NCBI RefSeq assembly: GCF_000967655.1
Contig: NZ_JXYA01000027.1
Location: 164,199 to 228,198 of the forward strand
DNA length: 64,000 bases
Reading direction: 5' to 3'
From: Pseudoalteromonas rubra
Lineage (GTDB): Bacteria > Pseudomonadota > Gammaproteobacteria > Enterobacterales > Alteromonadaceae
Of this stretch, positions 9,802 to 18,996 are shown piece by piece. How positions within the stretch are numbered: the stretch's first letter is position 1; the number at the start of each line of letters is the position of its first letter. The notes beneath the pieces are model-generated. The model had not been told where the DNA came from. It was given only the letters and a program-made list of their open reading frames with translations, and ran no database searches. The position numbers and the translations under genes were made by a program.

Positions 9802-10526
9802 CGTGCCGTATATCCGCCGTCTATGGTTTGCAAACTGCCGGTAATAAAGCTGGCATCGTCACTGAGTAAAAAGGCCACCAGGGCTGCCACTTCATCTGCC
9901 TGACCAAGTCGGCCCAGTGGCTGAAGCGCTGCTTCTTCTGCGACGATTGCTTGTTTATCGGCACCGCTTTTTTTGCAGTAACGATCAATGGCCTGATGAA
10001 ACAAAGGGGTTTCAATGGTGCCCGGACACACGGCATTGGCGCGAATATTATAACTGGCATAATCCAGAGCGGTGGTTTTAGCCATTGAAGCCAGCGCGGC
10101 TTTAGTCAGGTTGTAGGCAAAGGAGTTGGGTTTACCAACCAGTGCTTGATCAGATGAGATCAAGACAATACTGCCATTGCGCTGTGCTTTCATCGCTGGC
10201 AGTACCGCCTGAATGGCGCTGTATGCGCCTTTGACGTTTAAGGCAAAAAGCTGATCCAGGGTGCTTTCATCTGTGTCCTCTATGGTGGCGCTGAGGTGCT
10301 TTCCGGCATTGGACACCAATGCATCAATACGTCCTGTGGTGGCAAGTATGTCTGCGATGGTGCGGCGCACGGCATCGACGTCGCTGACGTCACAGTGACG
10401 ATATTCACCGTGCGGTGCGTTTTGAATGTCCAGGTTGAAAACCTGATACCCCTGAGTGAGCAGACGCTCGGCAATGGCTTTACCAATGCCGACGCTGCCA
10501 CCGGTTACAATGGCAACTTTTTGCAT
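9798..10526 (-). CDS. Short-chain dehydrogenase/reductase (SDR)
   Basis: A 242-residue classical SDR. The Rossmann cofactor motif TGGSVGIG is at residues 8-15, NAG is in SNAGKH, and the catalytic Ser and YxxxK are in ISSDQ and YNLTK. The C terminus has the usual [20 protein letters not shown]. It should be a cytosolic NAD(P)-dependent oxidoreductase. It lies directly upstream of, and overlaps, the amidohydrolase gene; a sugar-oxidation role for the pair is inferred from that context only. Confidence 0.88.
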   Translation of the reverse strand: MQKVAIVTGGSVGIGKAIAERLLTQGYQVFNLDIQNAPHGEYRHCDVSDVDAVRRTIADILATTGRIDALVSNAGKHLSATIEDTDESTLDQLFALNVKGAYSAIQAVLPAMKAQRNGSIVLISSDQALVGKPNSFAYNLTKAALASMAKTTALDYASYNIRANAVCPGTIETPLFHQAIDRYCKKSGADKQAIVAEEAALQPLGRLGQADEVAALVAFLLSDDASFITGSLQTIDGGYTAR

Positions 10527-10535
10527 GTGTATTCC

Positions 10536-11030
10536 TTAATGGTTGTGACCGCAACCGCCTTCAGCATGAACGTGGCCATGTGATACTTCTTCCGCCGTGG
10601 CTTCACGTACAGACAGGATCTCGACGTCGAAGGTCAGTGTTTTACCGGCAAATGGGTGGTTAAGATCGCAATCGGCATTGAAGCGGCCAACCTTGATGAT
10701 CTGCACCTGATGACGGCCCTGGTTAGACTCAACGATGGCGGTCATACCTGGTTTCCATACTTTGTTATTGCCCAGACCTTGCAGGTGTTTAATGGGGATG
10801 CGCTGAGTCAGGCCTTCCTGATATTCGCCGTAGGCATCCTTTGGTTCCAGCGTCAGGGTTACTTTATCGCCTGCCACTTTGCCCTCTAACCCGGCTTCCA
10901 GGCCTGGCAACATGCCTTCGGCGCCGTGCAGGTAAACCAGTGCGTCTTGATTGGTGCTGGTTTCCAGCTGCTCACCGGCTTCGCTCAGAGTGTAGTGGAA
11001 CTCAACCACAGTATTTTTTGCGATCTGCAT
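10536..11030 (-). CDS. slyD: FKBP-type peptidyl-prolyl isomerase SlyD
   Basis: A cytosolic prolyl isomerase/chaperone that also binds nickel. The 164-residue protein shows the FKBP part (MQIAKNTVVEFHYTLSEAGEQLETS, then YLHGAEGMLPGLEAGLEGK), the inserted-in-flap domain (KDAYGEYQEGLTQRIPIKHL) and a short His-rich metal-binding tail (HGHVHAEGGCGHNH). The tail is shorter than in E. coli SlyD, as is usual in marine relatives. It sits nine bases upstream of the SDR gene on the same strand. Confidence 0.92.
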   Translation of the reverse strand: MQIAKNTVVEFHYTLSEAGEQLETSTNQDALVYLHGAEGMLPGLEAGLEGKVAGDKVTLTLEPKDAYGEYQEGLTQRIPIKHLQGLGNNKVWKPGMTAIVESNQGRHQVQIIKVGRFNADCDLNHPFAGKTLTFDVEILSVREATAEEVSHGHVHAEGGCGHNH

Positions 11031-11071
11031 AGTAATCTCTTCATTTTCGTAGTGTTGTAGTGACAGGCATT

Positions 11072-12598
11072 CTACGGATCGCTTTTCGGCTTGACCAGTG
11101 TTTTTAACGCATCCAGGTAATCTTTGCCAGCCCCTGCTGGGGCCTTTGGTTGCGGTGTCGAAGCTTCTTCAACCGGCAAATGCAGGATCAGGGTATCGCC
11201 CGGAGAAAGCAGGCTTTGTGTGTTGAGCTGATTCCAGTCGAGCAGATCTTTCATCGGCACCTGATATTGACGACTGACTGCCCACAGAGAATCACCATCC
11301 TGGATCATGTGATGTTTTTCATAGGTGGCCACTTTAGCCGGGCGCTGTTGTTGCAAATAGGGGCTTATCTCATAATCGACGGTGAGATCGTTTTTGGCAT
11401 GTGCCCTGTGGATCAGCAAAGTCTCGCCAACCCGGATCAAATCTTGGGTTTTATTATTAAGCTGCTTTAACTTTGCCACACTGGTGTTATGTCGTCTGGC
11501 AATGCCATACAAGGTGTCATTGAGCTTAACCTGATAGTGGGTACTAAACTGGCGGCGGTAGAAGTCGGTGGCAAACAATTGTTGCTGGTCCATCGGCAAC
11601 AAGACCCTGAACGGTCCATTGGTTGGGCTTTGATGGCGCAGGTAACCAGGATTGAGCTGGTGGAGCTGCTGTTTATCGATGCCAAGCAGTGCGGCCAGAA
11701 TGCCAAAATTAAACGGCTGTCCCACATCCAGTACCGTCGTTTGAGCTTCGTTTGCCAGGCTTGGGCGTTTCAGACCGGTCCCGGGATGCTGCAACAGGTA
11801 GCTCAGTGCCAGCAGTTTTGGCACATAGTCGGCGGTTTCTTTGGGCAGCTTCAGGTGCCAGAAGTGGCTACTGCGGCCGTGTTTTTGATTGTAGCGGATG
11901 GCTGCTTTGACCCGCCCTTCGCCGCTGTTATAGGCTGCCAGTGCGTGCAGCCAGTTGCCATTAAATCTCTGTCTCAGGTATTGCAAATAATCGAGTGCGG
12001 CATCGGTTGCCCCCAGCACATCCTGGCGACCGTCATACCAGTCGTTGCTTTGTAGTCCGAAGTGATAAGCGGTGGCATCGACCAGTTGCCAAACCCCCAC
12101 CGCGCCCTGGGAAGAGCGGGCGGTAGGGCGAAAGTCACTTTCCACAAAGGGCAGTAAAACCAGCTCCATGGGCAGTTTACGCTGTTCTACTTTTTTGACT
12201 ATGTGGTAGAGGTAAGGGGCCGCTCGTTCATTCACACTGGTCAGATAATTGGGTTGCGACAGATACCAGGCGACGCGCTTTTGCAGCCGCGCATTGGGCG
12301 TAATATCAAAGCTCAGGTTCGCCGCAATGTATTGCCACAGCTCCTGATGCTGCTGTGGTTGTTCAGTGATTGCCGGCAACTGGGCTGTAGCCTCTGGTTG
12401 CGCTGGCATCGCAGCGGGAGCTTGCGTCACTGGCAGGTTCAGCGCTGCGGTGATCTCAACGGGACTTGCATGCCGTGAGGTAGAGCTGATGCATGCGCTC
12501 AGAACTACCGAGCATAACAGGATGACACCGAAGCGTAACGGACTATATACGCGCCACCAAGACATAAAAAACGGGCCTGAAACTCTCATAAGTTTCAC
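11072..12598 (-). CDS. mltD: Membrane-bound lytic murein transglycosylase D
   Basis: Lipid-anchored muramidase that cleaves peptidoglycan glycan strands with formation of anhydromuramic ends. A lipobox (VVLSAC) follows a hydrophobic segment. The SLT domain lies around residues 130-260, with the catalytic Glu in LLPFVESDFRP and the following SSQGAVGVWQLVDATA and ALAAYNSGEGRV. Two LysM repeats follow (YQVKLNDTLYGIARRH and HMIQDGDSLWAVSRQY). The open frame starts at a GTG (12598); ATGs at 12589 and 12565 are alternatives and none has a convincing ribosome-binding site. It follows the MBL-fold gene by 15 bases. Confidence 0.9.
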   Translation of the reverse strand: MKLMRVSGPFFMSWWRVYSPLRFGVILLCSVVLSACISSTSRHASPVEITAALNLPVTQAPAAMPAQPEATAQLPAITEQPQQHQELWQYIAANLSFDITPNARLQKRVAWYLSQPNYLTSVNERAAPYLYHIVKKVEQRKLPMELVLLPFVESDFRPTARSSQGAVGVWQLVDATAYHFGLQSNDWYDGRQDVLGATDAALDYLQYLRQRFNGNWLHALAAYNSGEGRVKAAIRYNQKHGRSSHFWHLKLPKETADYVPKLLALSYLLQHPGTGLKRPSLANEAQTTVLDVGQPFNFGILAALLGIDKQQLHQLNPGYLRHQSPTNGPFRVLLPMDQQQLFATDFYRRQFSTHYQVKLNDTLYGIARRHNTSVAKLKQLNNKTQDLIRVGETLLIHRAHAKNDLTVDYEISPYLQQQRPAKVATYEKHHMIQDGDSLWAVSRQYQVPMKDLLDWNQLNTQSLLSPGDTLILHLPVEEASTPQPKAPAGAGKDYLDALKTLVKPKSDP

Positions 12599-12613
12599 TA
12601 TACTGGCTGACGA

Positions 12614-13582
12614 TTATTTATTCAAAGTCTTCTTGTGGCTGAGGACTTTGATGGCCTGAACAAAATGCTGGGTCAACTGCCTGTGGGTATATGACTGACC
12701 CTGATACAGCGCGATAATACTGCGCGGCATCAGCGGTTCGGCTGTTTTCAATTGCTCTTGAACCCGTGTCATAAAGGTGATTGGCAGGGCCAGTTGTGCG
12801 GCTTTATACGGTTTACCAAAAGCGGGCATTACCCAATCGAGTGCGGGTGTGTCCTGGAGCAACTGTAAGCTGTGCTGCCAGGTTGTATGGCGCACGTAGG
12901 GCAGTAAGTCAGCGCTGTGCCCTGCAAATAAGGCACCGTGCTGTACGCTGAATGCACTCAAGTCATATCCGCTTTGACCCCGAAACTGGATGAGCTGGAG
13001 GGATAACCCACCCAGTTCAAGCTGTGTTGCAGGCTTAGTTTGCTTGTTCAGTGCAACACTGTGCAGCGTTTGCCAGCGCGCCAGGCGTTGCTTGGCCAGT
13101 GTGACACGGGTTTGCCAGGGACCTTGCTGCTCGCCGGGAAGCTTGCTCAGCCTTTGCTCACTGAGCTCAATGCTTTTCGCAAAATTACTAAGCTGGTTGT
13201 CGAGTGCCGCACGCATCGCTTGCTCATTCAGCTGTGGCGCTGTGGGCAGGTGTAGCTTGGCATCTGGAAAAGCCTGTTTTAGCAGCGCCAGTCCGGTTAG
13301 CTGGTGGGCCGAGCTGGAGGTCGCAATAAGGTGGCACAGCGGCGTCTTAAGGCGCGCTTTGAGTTGGTTGATCACTTGCTCCAGTGCCACAAAATCGCCG
13401 TGGCTGTCAATCAAGGCACTACAGCGACTGCCCTGAATAAGGGCCATATTTGGCAAAATATTGCGGGCTTTTGGCGCGGGAGAAATGAGAGTTATCTGGG
13501 GTGAAACGGTATGCCAACTGGTGGCCAGGGCTGGCGGCGTCAGTGCCAGCAATAACATGAAAACAGAGAGCAGGCGCAACAC
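12614..13582 (-). CDS. Secreted degenerate metallo-beta-lactamase-fold protein
   Basis: A 322-residue protein with a signal peptide (MLRLLSVFMLLLALTPPALAT). The overall pattern (WHTVSPQITLISPAPKARN..., then GLSLQLIQFRGQSGYDLSAFSVQHGALFAGHSADLL) resembles an MBL-fold hydrolase of the periplasmic quinoprotein-associated type. However, where the metal-binding HxHxDH should be the sequence reads IATSSSAHQLTG, so the main zinc site is missing and it is probably not a standard metallohydrolase. It starts at a GTG directly abutting the zapA stop and precedes mltD, so it belongs to the TIGR02449-zapA-MBL-mltD operon. Role unknown. Confidence 0.7.
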   Translation of the reverse strand: MLRLLSVFMLLLALTPPALATSWHTVSPQITLISPAPKARNILPNMALIQGSRCSALIDSHGDFVALEQVINQLKARLKTPLCHLIATSSSAHQLTGLALLKQAFPDAKLHLPTAPQLNEQAMRAALDNQLSNFAKSIELSEQRLSKLPGEQQGPWQTRVTLAKQRLARWQTLHSVALNKQTKPATQLELGGLSLQLIQFRGQSGYDLSAFSVQHGALFAGHSADLLPYVRHTTWQHSLQLLQDTPALDWVMPAFGKPYKAAQLALPITFMTRVQEQLKTAEPLMPRSIIALYQGQSYTHRQLTQHFVQAIKVLSHKKTLNK

Positions 13583-13870
13583 CTATTTGCTCTCTATTTG
13601 TGTACTGATACGTTGGGTGAGTTGCTGCAAGGTGTGCTGAGCGTGTTGGGTGTCACTTTGCAGTGCCAGCAACTCATGACACAGGTGCAAAGCAGCGAGT
13701 AACAGGGCACTGTGATCGCTGCGCACGGTGTCGCGTTGACGCATTTCGTCGACCCGACCATTGAGCAGGTCGACGGCGTCAATCAGCGCTTGTTGTTGTC
13801 CTGGCGTGCAGGAAAACTGGTGGCTTTTTCCCAGCAGGGTGACGGTTACCTGTTCGGGCGATTCTGACAT
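13583..13870 (-). CDS. zapA: Cell division protein ZapA
   Basis: Small cytosolic protein that bundles FtsZ filaments at the division ring. The 95 residues show the family layout: an N-terminal strand region (EQVTVTLLGKSHQFSCTPGQQQAL), ALIDAVDLLNGRVDEMR, and a C-terminal coiled-coil (LLAALHLCHELLALQSDTQHAQHTLQQLTQRI). Its start shares one base with the stop of the TIGR02449-like gene (TAATG), so translation is coupled. Confidence 0.9.
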   Translation of the reverse strand: MSESPEQVTVTLLGKSHQFSCTPGQQQALIDAVDLLNGRVDEMRQRDTVRSDHSALLLAALHLCHELLALQSDTQHAQHTLQQLTQRISTQIESK

Positions 13871-14112
13871 TAGCCTGCCTGACTAGCGCTCTGTAGTTTT
13901 TCCAGCAGTCCGCTCAGCGTTGAGCTGGTTTCTTTTTGCTTTTCTTCACTTTCCAGCACTTCCAGCTGCAATGTCTCATTTTCGTCAATGAGTTTGCTAT
14001 TTTGTTCTTTGAGGGTGTTTACCTGCTCGGTCAGTGTATTGTTTTGTGCAATAAGTTGATCAATCAGTTGCTCGAGTTGAGGGAGAATTTCTTTCATATT
14101 AAATGCGCTCAT
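13870..14112 (-). CDS. TIGR02449-family coiled-coil protein
   Basis: A small helical protein, predicted coiled coil over most of its length (ILPQLEQLIDQLIAQNNTLTEQVNTLKEQNSKLIDENETLQLEVLESEE). This is the type of small heptad-repeat protein (TIGR02449, ZapB-like) found next to zapA in gammaproteobacteria, which suggests a role at the divisome; that role is inferred. I chose the start at 14112 (MSAFNMKE); 14097 (MKEILPQ) is equally possible and the longer open frame from 14136 is less likely. Confidence 0.75.
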   Translation of the reverse strand: MSAFNMKEILPQLEQLIDQLIAQNNTLTEQVNTLKEQNSKLIDENETLQLEVLESEEKQKETSSTLSGLLEKLQSASQAG

Positions 14113-14318
14113 TATCACTGTGATTATGTCATGCAAATGTAAAGCAAAGTGCGCTGCAAAGCTAGTGATTAGGGCAGGTTATGCTGATTTTTGTCTCGTT
14201 TTGAGCGATAATGACAAATACTAACGATTTTGTTCATTTATGGTTCAGCCACAAAGGCAAAAATGCCCCTTTAGGCGCCTGTGTAATGGACAAAGCCCAC
14301 CTAAACTAGGAACGGATA

Positions 14319-15155
14319 ATGCTCAGTTATCGACATTCATTTCATGCAGGTAACCCTGCCGATGTCATTAAACATCTGGTGCTGGCACAAGTGCTGGAAT
14401 ACATGACACGCAAAGACAAGCCCTTTGATTATATTGATACTCACTCCGGCGCCGGACTGTTTGAACTGGCGGCCAAAGATGCGCAAAAAACCCAGGAGTA
14501 TCTGCAGGGGATTGCAAAACTGTGGTCGTATACTGGTGAGGTAGCCGCTATCCGCGACTATGTTGAGCTGGTTAAATCCTTGAACCGTGACGCACTGGCC
14601 TATTATCCGGGCTCGCCAAAAGTGGCTGAGCAGTTTTTGCGTAAGCAGGACAAGGGCTGGTTCTTTGAGCTTCACCCGCAGGACCTTAAGCTGCTGGAAA
14701 AAAACACCGCGCATAAGCGCTCTTTGCGCGTCAAAGGAGAAGACGGCTTTAAAGGTTTGATGGGCCTGGTGCCTCCTCAATCCCGACGTGCCTGTGTGCT
14801 GATGGACCCACCGTACGAAATCAAATCTGATTACGACGTTGCGGTACGCTCAATTATCAAGGCATGTAAACGGTTTGCATCGGGCACTTATATGATCTGG
14901 TATCCGGTCGTGGACAGAGCACGGATCGATCAGATGGAGCAGACTTTGCTAGAGTCGGGTGTGCGCAATATTCAGTTATTCGAACTGGCAACCGAAGCCG
15001 ACACCGAAGAACGCGGTATGACCGCATCTGGCATGATAGTGATAAATCCACCCTGGACGCTTAAGGCCACGATGGACGAAGTGCTCCCTGAGCTGGTGCA
15101 GCAGCTGTCGTCAGAGACGGGCTTTTTCCGCAGTGAGCAGCTGGTCGCAGAGTAA
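14319..15155 (+). CDS. rlmJ: 23S rRNA (adenine(2030)-N6)-methyltransferase RlmJ
   Basis: S-adenosylmethionine-dependent enzyme methylating A2030 of 23S rRNA. The 278-residue protein begins with the characteristic MLSYRHSFHAGNPADVIKH. It has the SAM-binding THSGAGLFEL and the catalytic DPPY motif in VLMDPPYEIKSDY, and a C-terminal GMTASGMIVINPPW segment typical of the family. It is transcribed alone and converges with the solute-binding protein gene. Confidence 0.93.
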   Translation: MLSYRHSFHAGNPADVIKHLVLAQVLEYMTRKDKPFDYIDTHSGAGLFELAAKDAQKTQEYLQGIAKLWSYTGEVAAIRDYVELVKSLNRDALAYYPGSPKVAEQFLRKQDKGWFFELHPQDLKLLEKNTAHKRSLRVKGEDGFKGLMGLVPPQSRRACVLMDPPYEIKSDYDVAVRSIIKACKRFASGTYMIWYPVVDRARIDQMEQTLLESGVRNIQLFELATEADTEERGMTASGMIVINPPWTLKATMDEVLPELVQQLSSETGFFRSEQLVAE

Positions 15156-15176
15156 CGTATGTTACTCGGTTGGTGT

Positions 15177-15965
15177 CTACTGACCGAATGAGTGCGCCAG
15201 ATAATAGGCTTCTACTTGTGCGATTTGCCCCGATCCACGCAGCGCCTCGATAGCCTGGTTGAGCTCAGGCAGCAGGTGAGCATGTTCGGCACGCAGGCGA
15301 ATGTGCAAAGTGCCGTGTGAGTGCTGCTGGTTAAAGTGCAGCGTCACATTATCTTGTTCAGACCAGTACCGGGCGGGCAGATCGCCAATGATTATCCTAT
15401 CCACCCGGCCTTTATTCAGCGCCTGTAACAAGGCGCGCTCCGATTCAAAGTCAACGCGAGTAAAGTTGTCATCGTCATGGTAATAATAGCCCCTGACCGT
15501 CCCCACAGTCAGATCCGACAAATCACTGAGAGGTGGCTCGGTGGGTGTGCGAGTGATCACATACTCGCGGATTTGCAGGATAGCCTCTGAAAAAACAAAG
15601 CGCGGATCACTGCGCTGCGCCGCCTTAAGCCAGGCTGGACTGATAAGGTCGAAATCAATTTTTCCTGAGGCCAGATAGCGGTTAGTGCGCTTTGCTGGCA
15701 GCACAATATTTTCGCCCTGTAATGCCGCTTGTGCCAAAATTTTTGCCACGAGATCGGGCAGTATCCCCGGATGCTGGGGGTCGTTAGTGAAGTAGGGATA
15801 GAAAGTGCCTGAACCGCTGATGCTGTATTTTAGGGTCAGCGCATGGCGGCTGTCTGATGTATGTTTGCTCTGCTTAAGCGCCGATGCGACAGCATCCTGG
15901 CTAAGTAAAAGCCACGAAGTGATAAAAAGCAGGATGCAAAAAGGCGAAATAAGTGTAAAACTCAT
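15177..15965 (-). CDS. Periplasmic solute-binding protein family 3 (amino-acid/sensor type)
   Basis: A 262-residue exported protein with an N-terminal signal (ISPFCILLFITSWLLLSQDAVAS). The bilobed SBP_bac_3 fold is indicated by LKYSISGSGTFYPYFTNDPQHPGILPDLVAKILAQA, IDFDLISPAWLKAAQRSDPRFVFSEAI, the hinge region LSDLTVGTVRGYYY and ALNKGRVDRIIIGDLP. No permease or ATPase gene is adjacent, so it is an orphan binding protein; in this group such proteins often lack a transporter. Ligand unknown. Confidence 0.8.
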   Translation of the reverse strand: MSFTLISPFCILLFITSWLLLSQDAVASALKQSKHTSDSRHALTLKYSISGSGTFYPYFTNDPQHPGILPDLVAKILAQAALQGENIVLPAKRTNRYLASGKIDFDLISPAWLKAAQRSDPRFVFSEAILQIREYVITRTPTEPPLSDLSDLTVGTVRGYYYHDDDNFTRVDFESERALLQALNKGRVDRIIIGDLPARYWSEQDNVTLHFNQQHSHGTLHIRLRAEHAHLLPELNQAIEALRGSGQIAQVEAYYLAHSFGQ

Positions 15966-16112
15966 AAGACCTATATTAGTAAAAGAGTGGCTGTTCCGGC
16001 AATCTCCTTGTGCGCACTATGTTGTCACCTTTGGGTGAGGAAATAGATTGCTCAAGGGCGTGAGTTTTCATATGCTGGGACAACGGAAGCCTTTAGAGTA
16101 CAAGAGTTAAGG

Positions 16113-17390
16113 ATGTTAATGAGCGGTCATATTGCCAAGTCAAAAAAAGACGCGGTGCAATATATAGCGCGTCAGGCCATATTCAATCGTGAACAGAGCG
16201 TGGCTGCCTATGAATTGTTGTATCGGGACTCACACAATAACGCCTTTCCTATTGGGGTCAGCGACGGCCAGGCAACGGGCAGGCTGTTTTTTAATTCTCT
16301 ACTCTTTATCGGCGTAGAACGGCTTGCGGCGGGGGCACCTGCCTTTATTAATCTGTCAGATGAAACTTTACTGCAGGAGCTTCCTAAATTACTCCGGCCT
16401 CAGGGGCTGGTGATCGAAATTGTTGAGCGTTCAACGAACCTGCCAGAGCTGGTTAACACAGTCACTAAGTTAAAAAAACTGGGTTATCGCTTTGCATTGG
16501 ATGATTACGACGGCGATGAGCGCTGGGAAGTGCTGCTGCCACTGATGGACTACATCAAAATAGAAGTGCTCGACCCTGTTATTAAAACCACCATGATGCT
16601 GAAAAAGCTCAAACGCCGCTTCCCCGAAACCAAAGTCATCGTGGAACGGATTGAAACCATGGAGCACTATAGCTTTATCAAAAGTGCCGGGGCGGATTAC
16701 TTCCAGGGCTTTTTCTTTGCGGTGCCGGAAATGCTTAACCACGGCAATGTCGAGCCTTCGAAACTGGTGGTACTGGACTTACTGCGTTGCACCGCAAAGC
16801 AGTCTTTGTGTTTTAAAGAAATTCAGCAAAGGATCGCCAAAGATCTGAGCCTGACGGCGCGGGTGCTTAAACTCGCCAATGCCAAGGCAGGTGAAGACAA
16901 AATCGAGATCCGCTCCATCGCTCAGGCAGTCGTGTATCTTGGCGAAGATGCGATCCGCCAGTTTGTTAAAGTACTGGCGTTAAGTGAACTGGGCGCAGAC
17001 AAACCCAGCGAGCTGACCAAGCTCGGCCTGGCCCGGGCCAAGTTTTTAGAACAGTTTCTGCTTCCCGGTGGCGATGAAATGGCGCAGCAGGGTTATCTGA
17101 TTGGCCTGATGTCGGTTCTGGATGCTGTACTGGATGTAGAACTATCCGTTATTGTCGATGAGTTTTCACTCGACCCGGACCTCAGCAGCGCGCTGTTAAG
17201 CTATAAAGGGCTGATAGGCGGGGCCTTGCGCCTGGCGATAGAAGTTGAGCGCAATAATATTGCGGAAGCGGAACTTATCCTCAACGCCATTCGTCCGGCA
17301 TCCAGCATTGAGCTGCTGTTCTCACTGGCACTGGACAGCCGGGTCTATGCCGATGAAATTTACGCCGTGGTAAAAGAAGAAGTTGCCTAG
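16113..17390 (+). CDS. EAL-HDOD signalling protein (YuxH/CdgJ type)
   Basis: A 425-residue cytosolic protein combining an N-terminal EAL-like domain (about residues 15-205) and a C-terminal HDOD domain (about 210-400). The EAL signature is degenerate: the motif appears as YELLYR, DDFG has become DDYD, and the later QGY is QGF (GADYFQGFFFAVPE). It is therefore probably not an active c-di-GMP phosphodiesterase. The HDOD part includes IAKDLSLTARVLKLAN and SIAQAVVYLGEDAIRQFVKVLAL. Related EAL-HDOD proteins influence motility and biofilm; that is family knowledge. The second ATG (16119) has better AAGGA spacing. Confidence 0.85.
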   Translation: MLMSGHIAKSKKDAVQYIARQAIFNREQSVAAYELLYRDSHNNAFPIGVSDGQATGRLFFNSLLFIGVERLAAGAPAFINLSDETLLQELPKLLRPQGLVIEIVERSTNLPELVNTVTKLKKLGYRFALDDYDGDERWEVLLPLMDYIKIEVLDPVIKTTMMLKKLKRRFPETKVIVERIETMEHYSFIKSAGADYFQGFFFAVPEMLNHGNVEPSKLVVLDLLRCTAKQSLCFKEIQQRIAKDLSLTARVLKLANAKAGEDKIEIRSIAQAVVYLGEDAIRQFVKVLALSELGADKPSELTKLGLARAKFLEQFLLPGGDEMAQQGYLIGLMSVLDAVLDVELSVIVDEFSLDPDLSSALLSYKGLIGGALRLAIEVERNNIAEAELILNAIRPASSIELLFSLALDSRVYADEIYAVVKEEVA

Positions 17391-17406
17391 GCCCGTTTAC
17401 GGGCCT
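17389..17406 (+). terminator. Stem-loop after the EAL-HDOD gene
   Basis: AGGCCCGT and ACGGGCCT pair perfectly around a TT centre, starting inside the stop codon of the EAL-HDOD gene. There is no long T-run, so it may be a weak terminator or an mRNA 3' stabiliser. Confidence 0.5.
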
Positions 17407-17498
17407 GTGTACTTACATGTTCCAGCGGAGAAGTTTTTAACACCGTTAGCGTCATATTTATCCTCTGCAAGTCGAACAAGTGTTAAGTGAAATGGGTA

Positions 17499-18986
17499 TT
17501 AATTCATTGCCGGGAACATCAGCGTCATGTTCAGGGTTTTCCAGTATGCCTGTTCTTGTTGCAGGTCGGCTACAAACAAGGAGTGCTGTGCCAGCCAGTC
17601 GGGCTCAAACGTTAGCAGCAGGCTGTTATCCAGCGCTTCTATCGTGAATTTAGCTACCTGATCGATTTGTCGTTTCTGATGCACCAGAATCGCCAGGCGC
17701 AACAAGGTCAGCAGGCGGGCAAAGTGTGTCAGATCGGCTTCGACTAAAGCCGACAGTTCTGCACGTTTGATTTTTTTGCGATGAAAGCGGATCAAGGTGC
17801 CCAGCAGTTGTTGCTGCTCCTGGGTAAACCCTGGCAACTGGGCATTCAACACTATGTAGGCACTGTGCTTATGGATCCCGGAGGAGTTAATGGCCAGTCC
17901 CACTTCGTGTAATCGCGCGGCCCAGCGTAGCATCTGCAGGTCCACTTCACTCAGGGCCCAGTGCTCGCGGACCATGTCATACATCTGATCTAGCGTATTA
18001 CAGATATGCTCAGCATGCTGTTTATCAACGGCATAGTGATCGCCCACCGCACTGATGGTGCGGGCACGGATATCAAACTCGTCATTCTGCGCCATTTCCT
18101 GCAGCAGGCCCTCGCGCAATGAATTGTCGCAATAACTCAGCTCGTCGATATTCAGCTGTCTGAATACCCCGATCAGAATGGCCAGGCCGCCCGCAATACT
18201 GGCATACCGCTCTTCGGGCAGCGCTTTGAGGTTGAGCGCATCGAGTGAGTCGGCGTCAATCAGGCGTTGTCTTATTTGCTCCAGCACTGCAAGCGTTAAG
18301 GTATCCTGATTAAATAGCTCCTGGGCAATGGCACATAAGGTTTTGATGGTGCCCGATGTGCCGATACAGGTTTGCCAGCCTGCCTTACGATAGCTGGCGG
18401 AGATGGCTTCGATGTTTTGCTCGGCCTTAATTTCGGCCTTGGCAAAACGCTTGGCGGTGACTTTCAGGTCTTTAAAGTGACTGTTACTGAGGGTAACACA
18501 GCCAATATTGCGGCTGGTCAGTAACTTGTGGTCCAGGTGTTTACCAATGATCAGTTCAGTGCTGCCACCGCCAATGTCGATCACCAGGCGGTTGTCGTCG
18601 CTGTGAATATGATTTGCCACGCCCTGATAGATAAGCCGCGCTTCTTCCTGCCCGGAAATCACGTTAATTTTAAACGGAAACACCTTTTTGGCCTTGGCCA
18701 GGAAATAGCGGATGTTACGACAATTGCGCAGCGTATAAGTGGCCACAACCTGTACGCTGTGCTTGTCAAAGTCTTGCAACGTAGCTGCAAATTGTTGCAG
18801 CACATGCAGCGCGCGCTCTATGGCCTCTTCACTGAGGTTGAACTGATCGTCCAGACCAGCGGCCAGAAACACCCGCTGCTTTTCTTTGTGCAATAATTGC
18901 AGACGACCATCGACCTCCCGCGCGACGACTAGATGAAAACTGTTCGAGCCTAAATCAACGGCCGCGATGGAAGGGTATGTGGTCAT
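17499..18986 (-). CDS. ppx: Exopolyphosphatase (Ppx/GppA family)
   Basis: Hydrolyses terminal phosphates from polyphosphate (and, in some members, pppGpp). The 495-residue protein has the actin-like ATPase-fold motifs AAVDLGSNSFHLVVAR at the N terminus and LVIDIGGGSTELIIGK in the middle. The C-terminal HD-like helical domain has WAARLHEVGLAINSSGIHKHSAYIVLNA. It lies ten bases downstream of ppk, the usual polyphosphate operon, so the ppk promoter region should control both. Confidence 0.92.
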   Translation of the reverse strand: MTTYPSIAAVDLGSNSFHLVVAREVDGRLQLLHKEKQRVFLAAGLDDQFNLSEEAIERALHVLQQFAATLQDFDKHSVQVVATYTLRNCRNIRYFLAKAKKVFPFKINVISGQEEARLIYQGVANHIHSDDNRLVIDIGGGSTELIIGKHLDHKLLTSRNIGCVTLSNSHFKDLKVTAKRFAKAEIKAEQNIEAISASYRKAGWQTCIGTSGTIKTLCAIAQELFNQDTLTLAVLEQIRQRLIDADSLDALNLKALPEERYASIAGGLAILIGVFRQLNIDELSYCDNSLREGLLQEMAQNDEFDIRARTISAVGDHYAVDKQHAEHICNTLDQMYDMVREHWALSEVDLQMLRWAARLHEVGLAINSSGIHKHSAYIVLNAQLPGFTQEQQQLLGTLIRFHRKKIKRAELSALVEADLTHFARLLTLLRLAILVHQKRQIDQVAKFTIEALDNSLLLTFEPDWLAQHSLFVADLQQEQAYWKTLNMTLMFPAMN

Positions 18987-18996
18987 AGAGCTGCCC

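Noticed and set aside
13500..14318. 6S RNA next to zapA, as in E. coli
   Set aside because: zapA is followed directly by the MBL-fold gene with no gap, and I see no long bulged hairpin in the zapA-rlmJ intergenic region.
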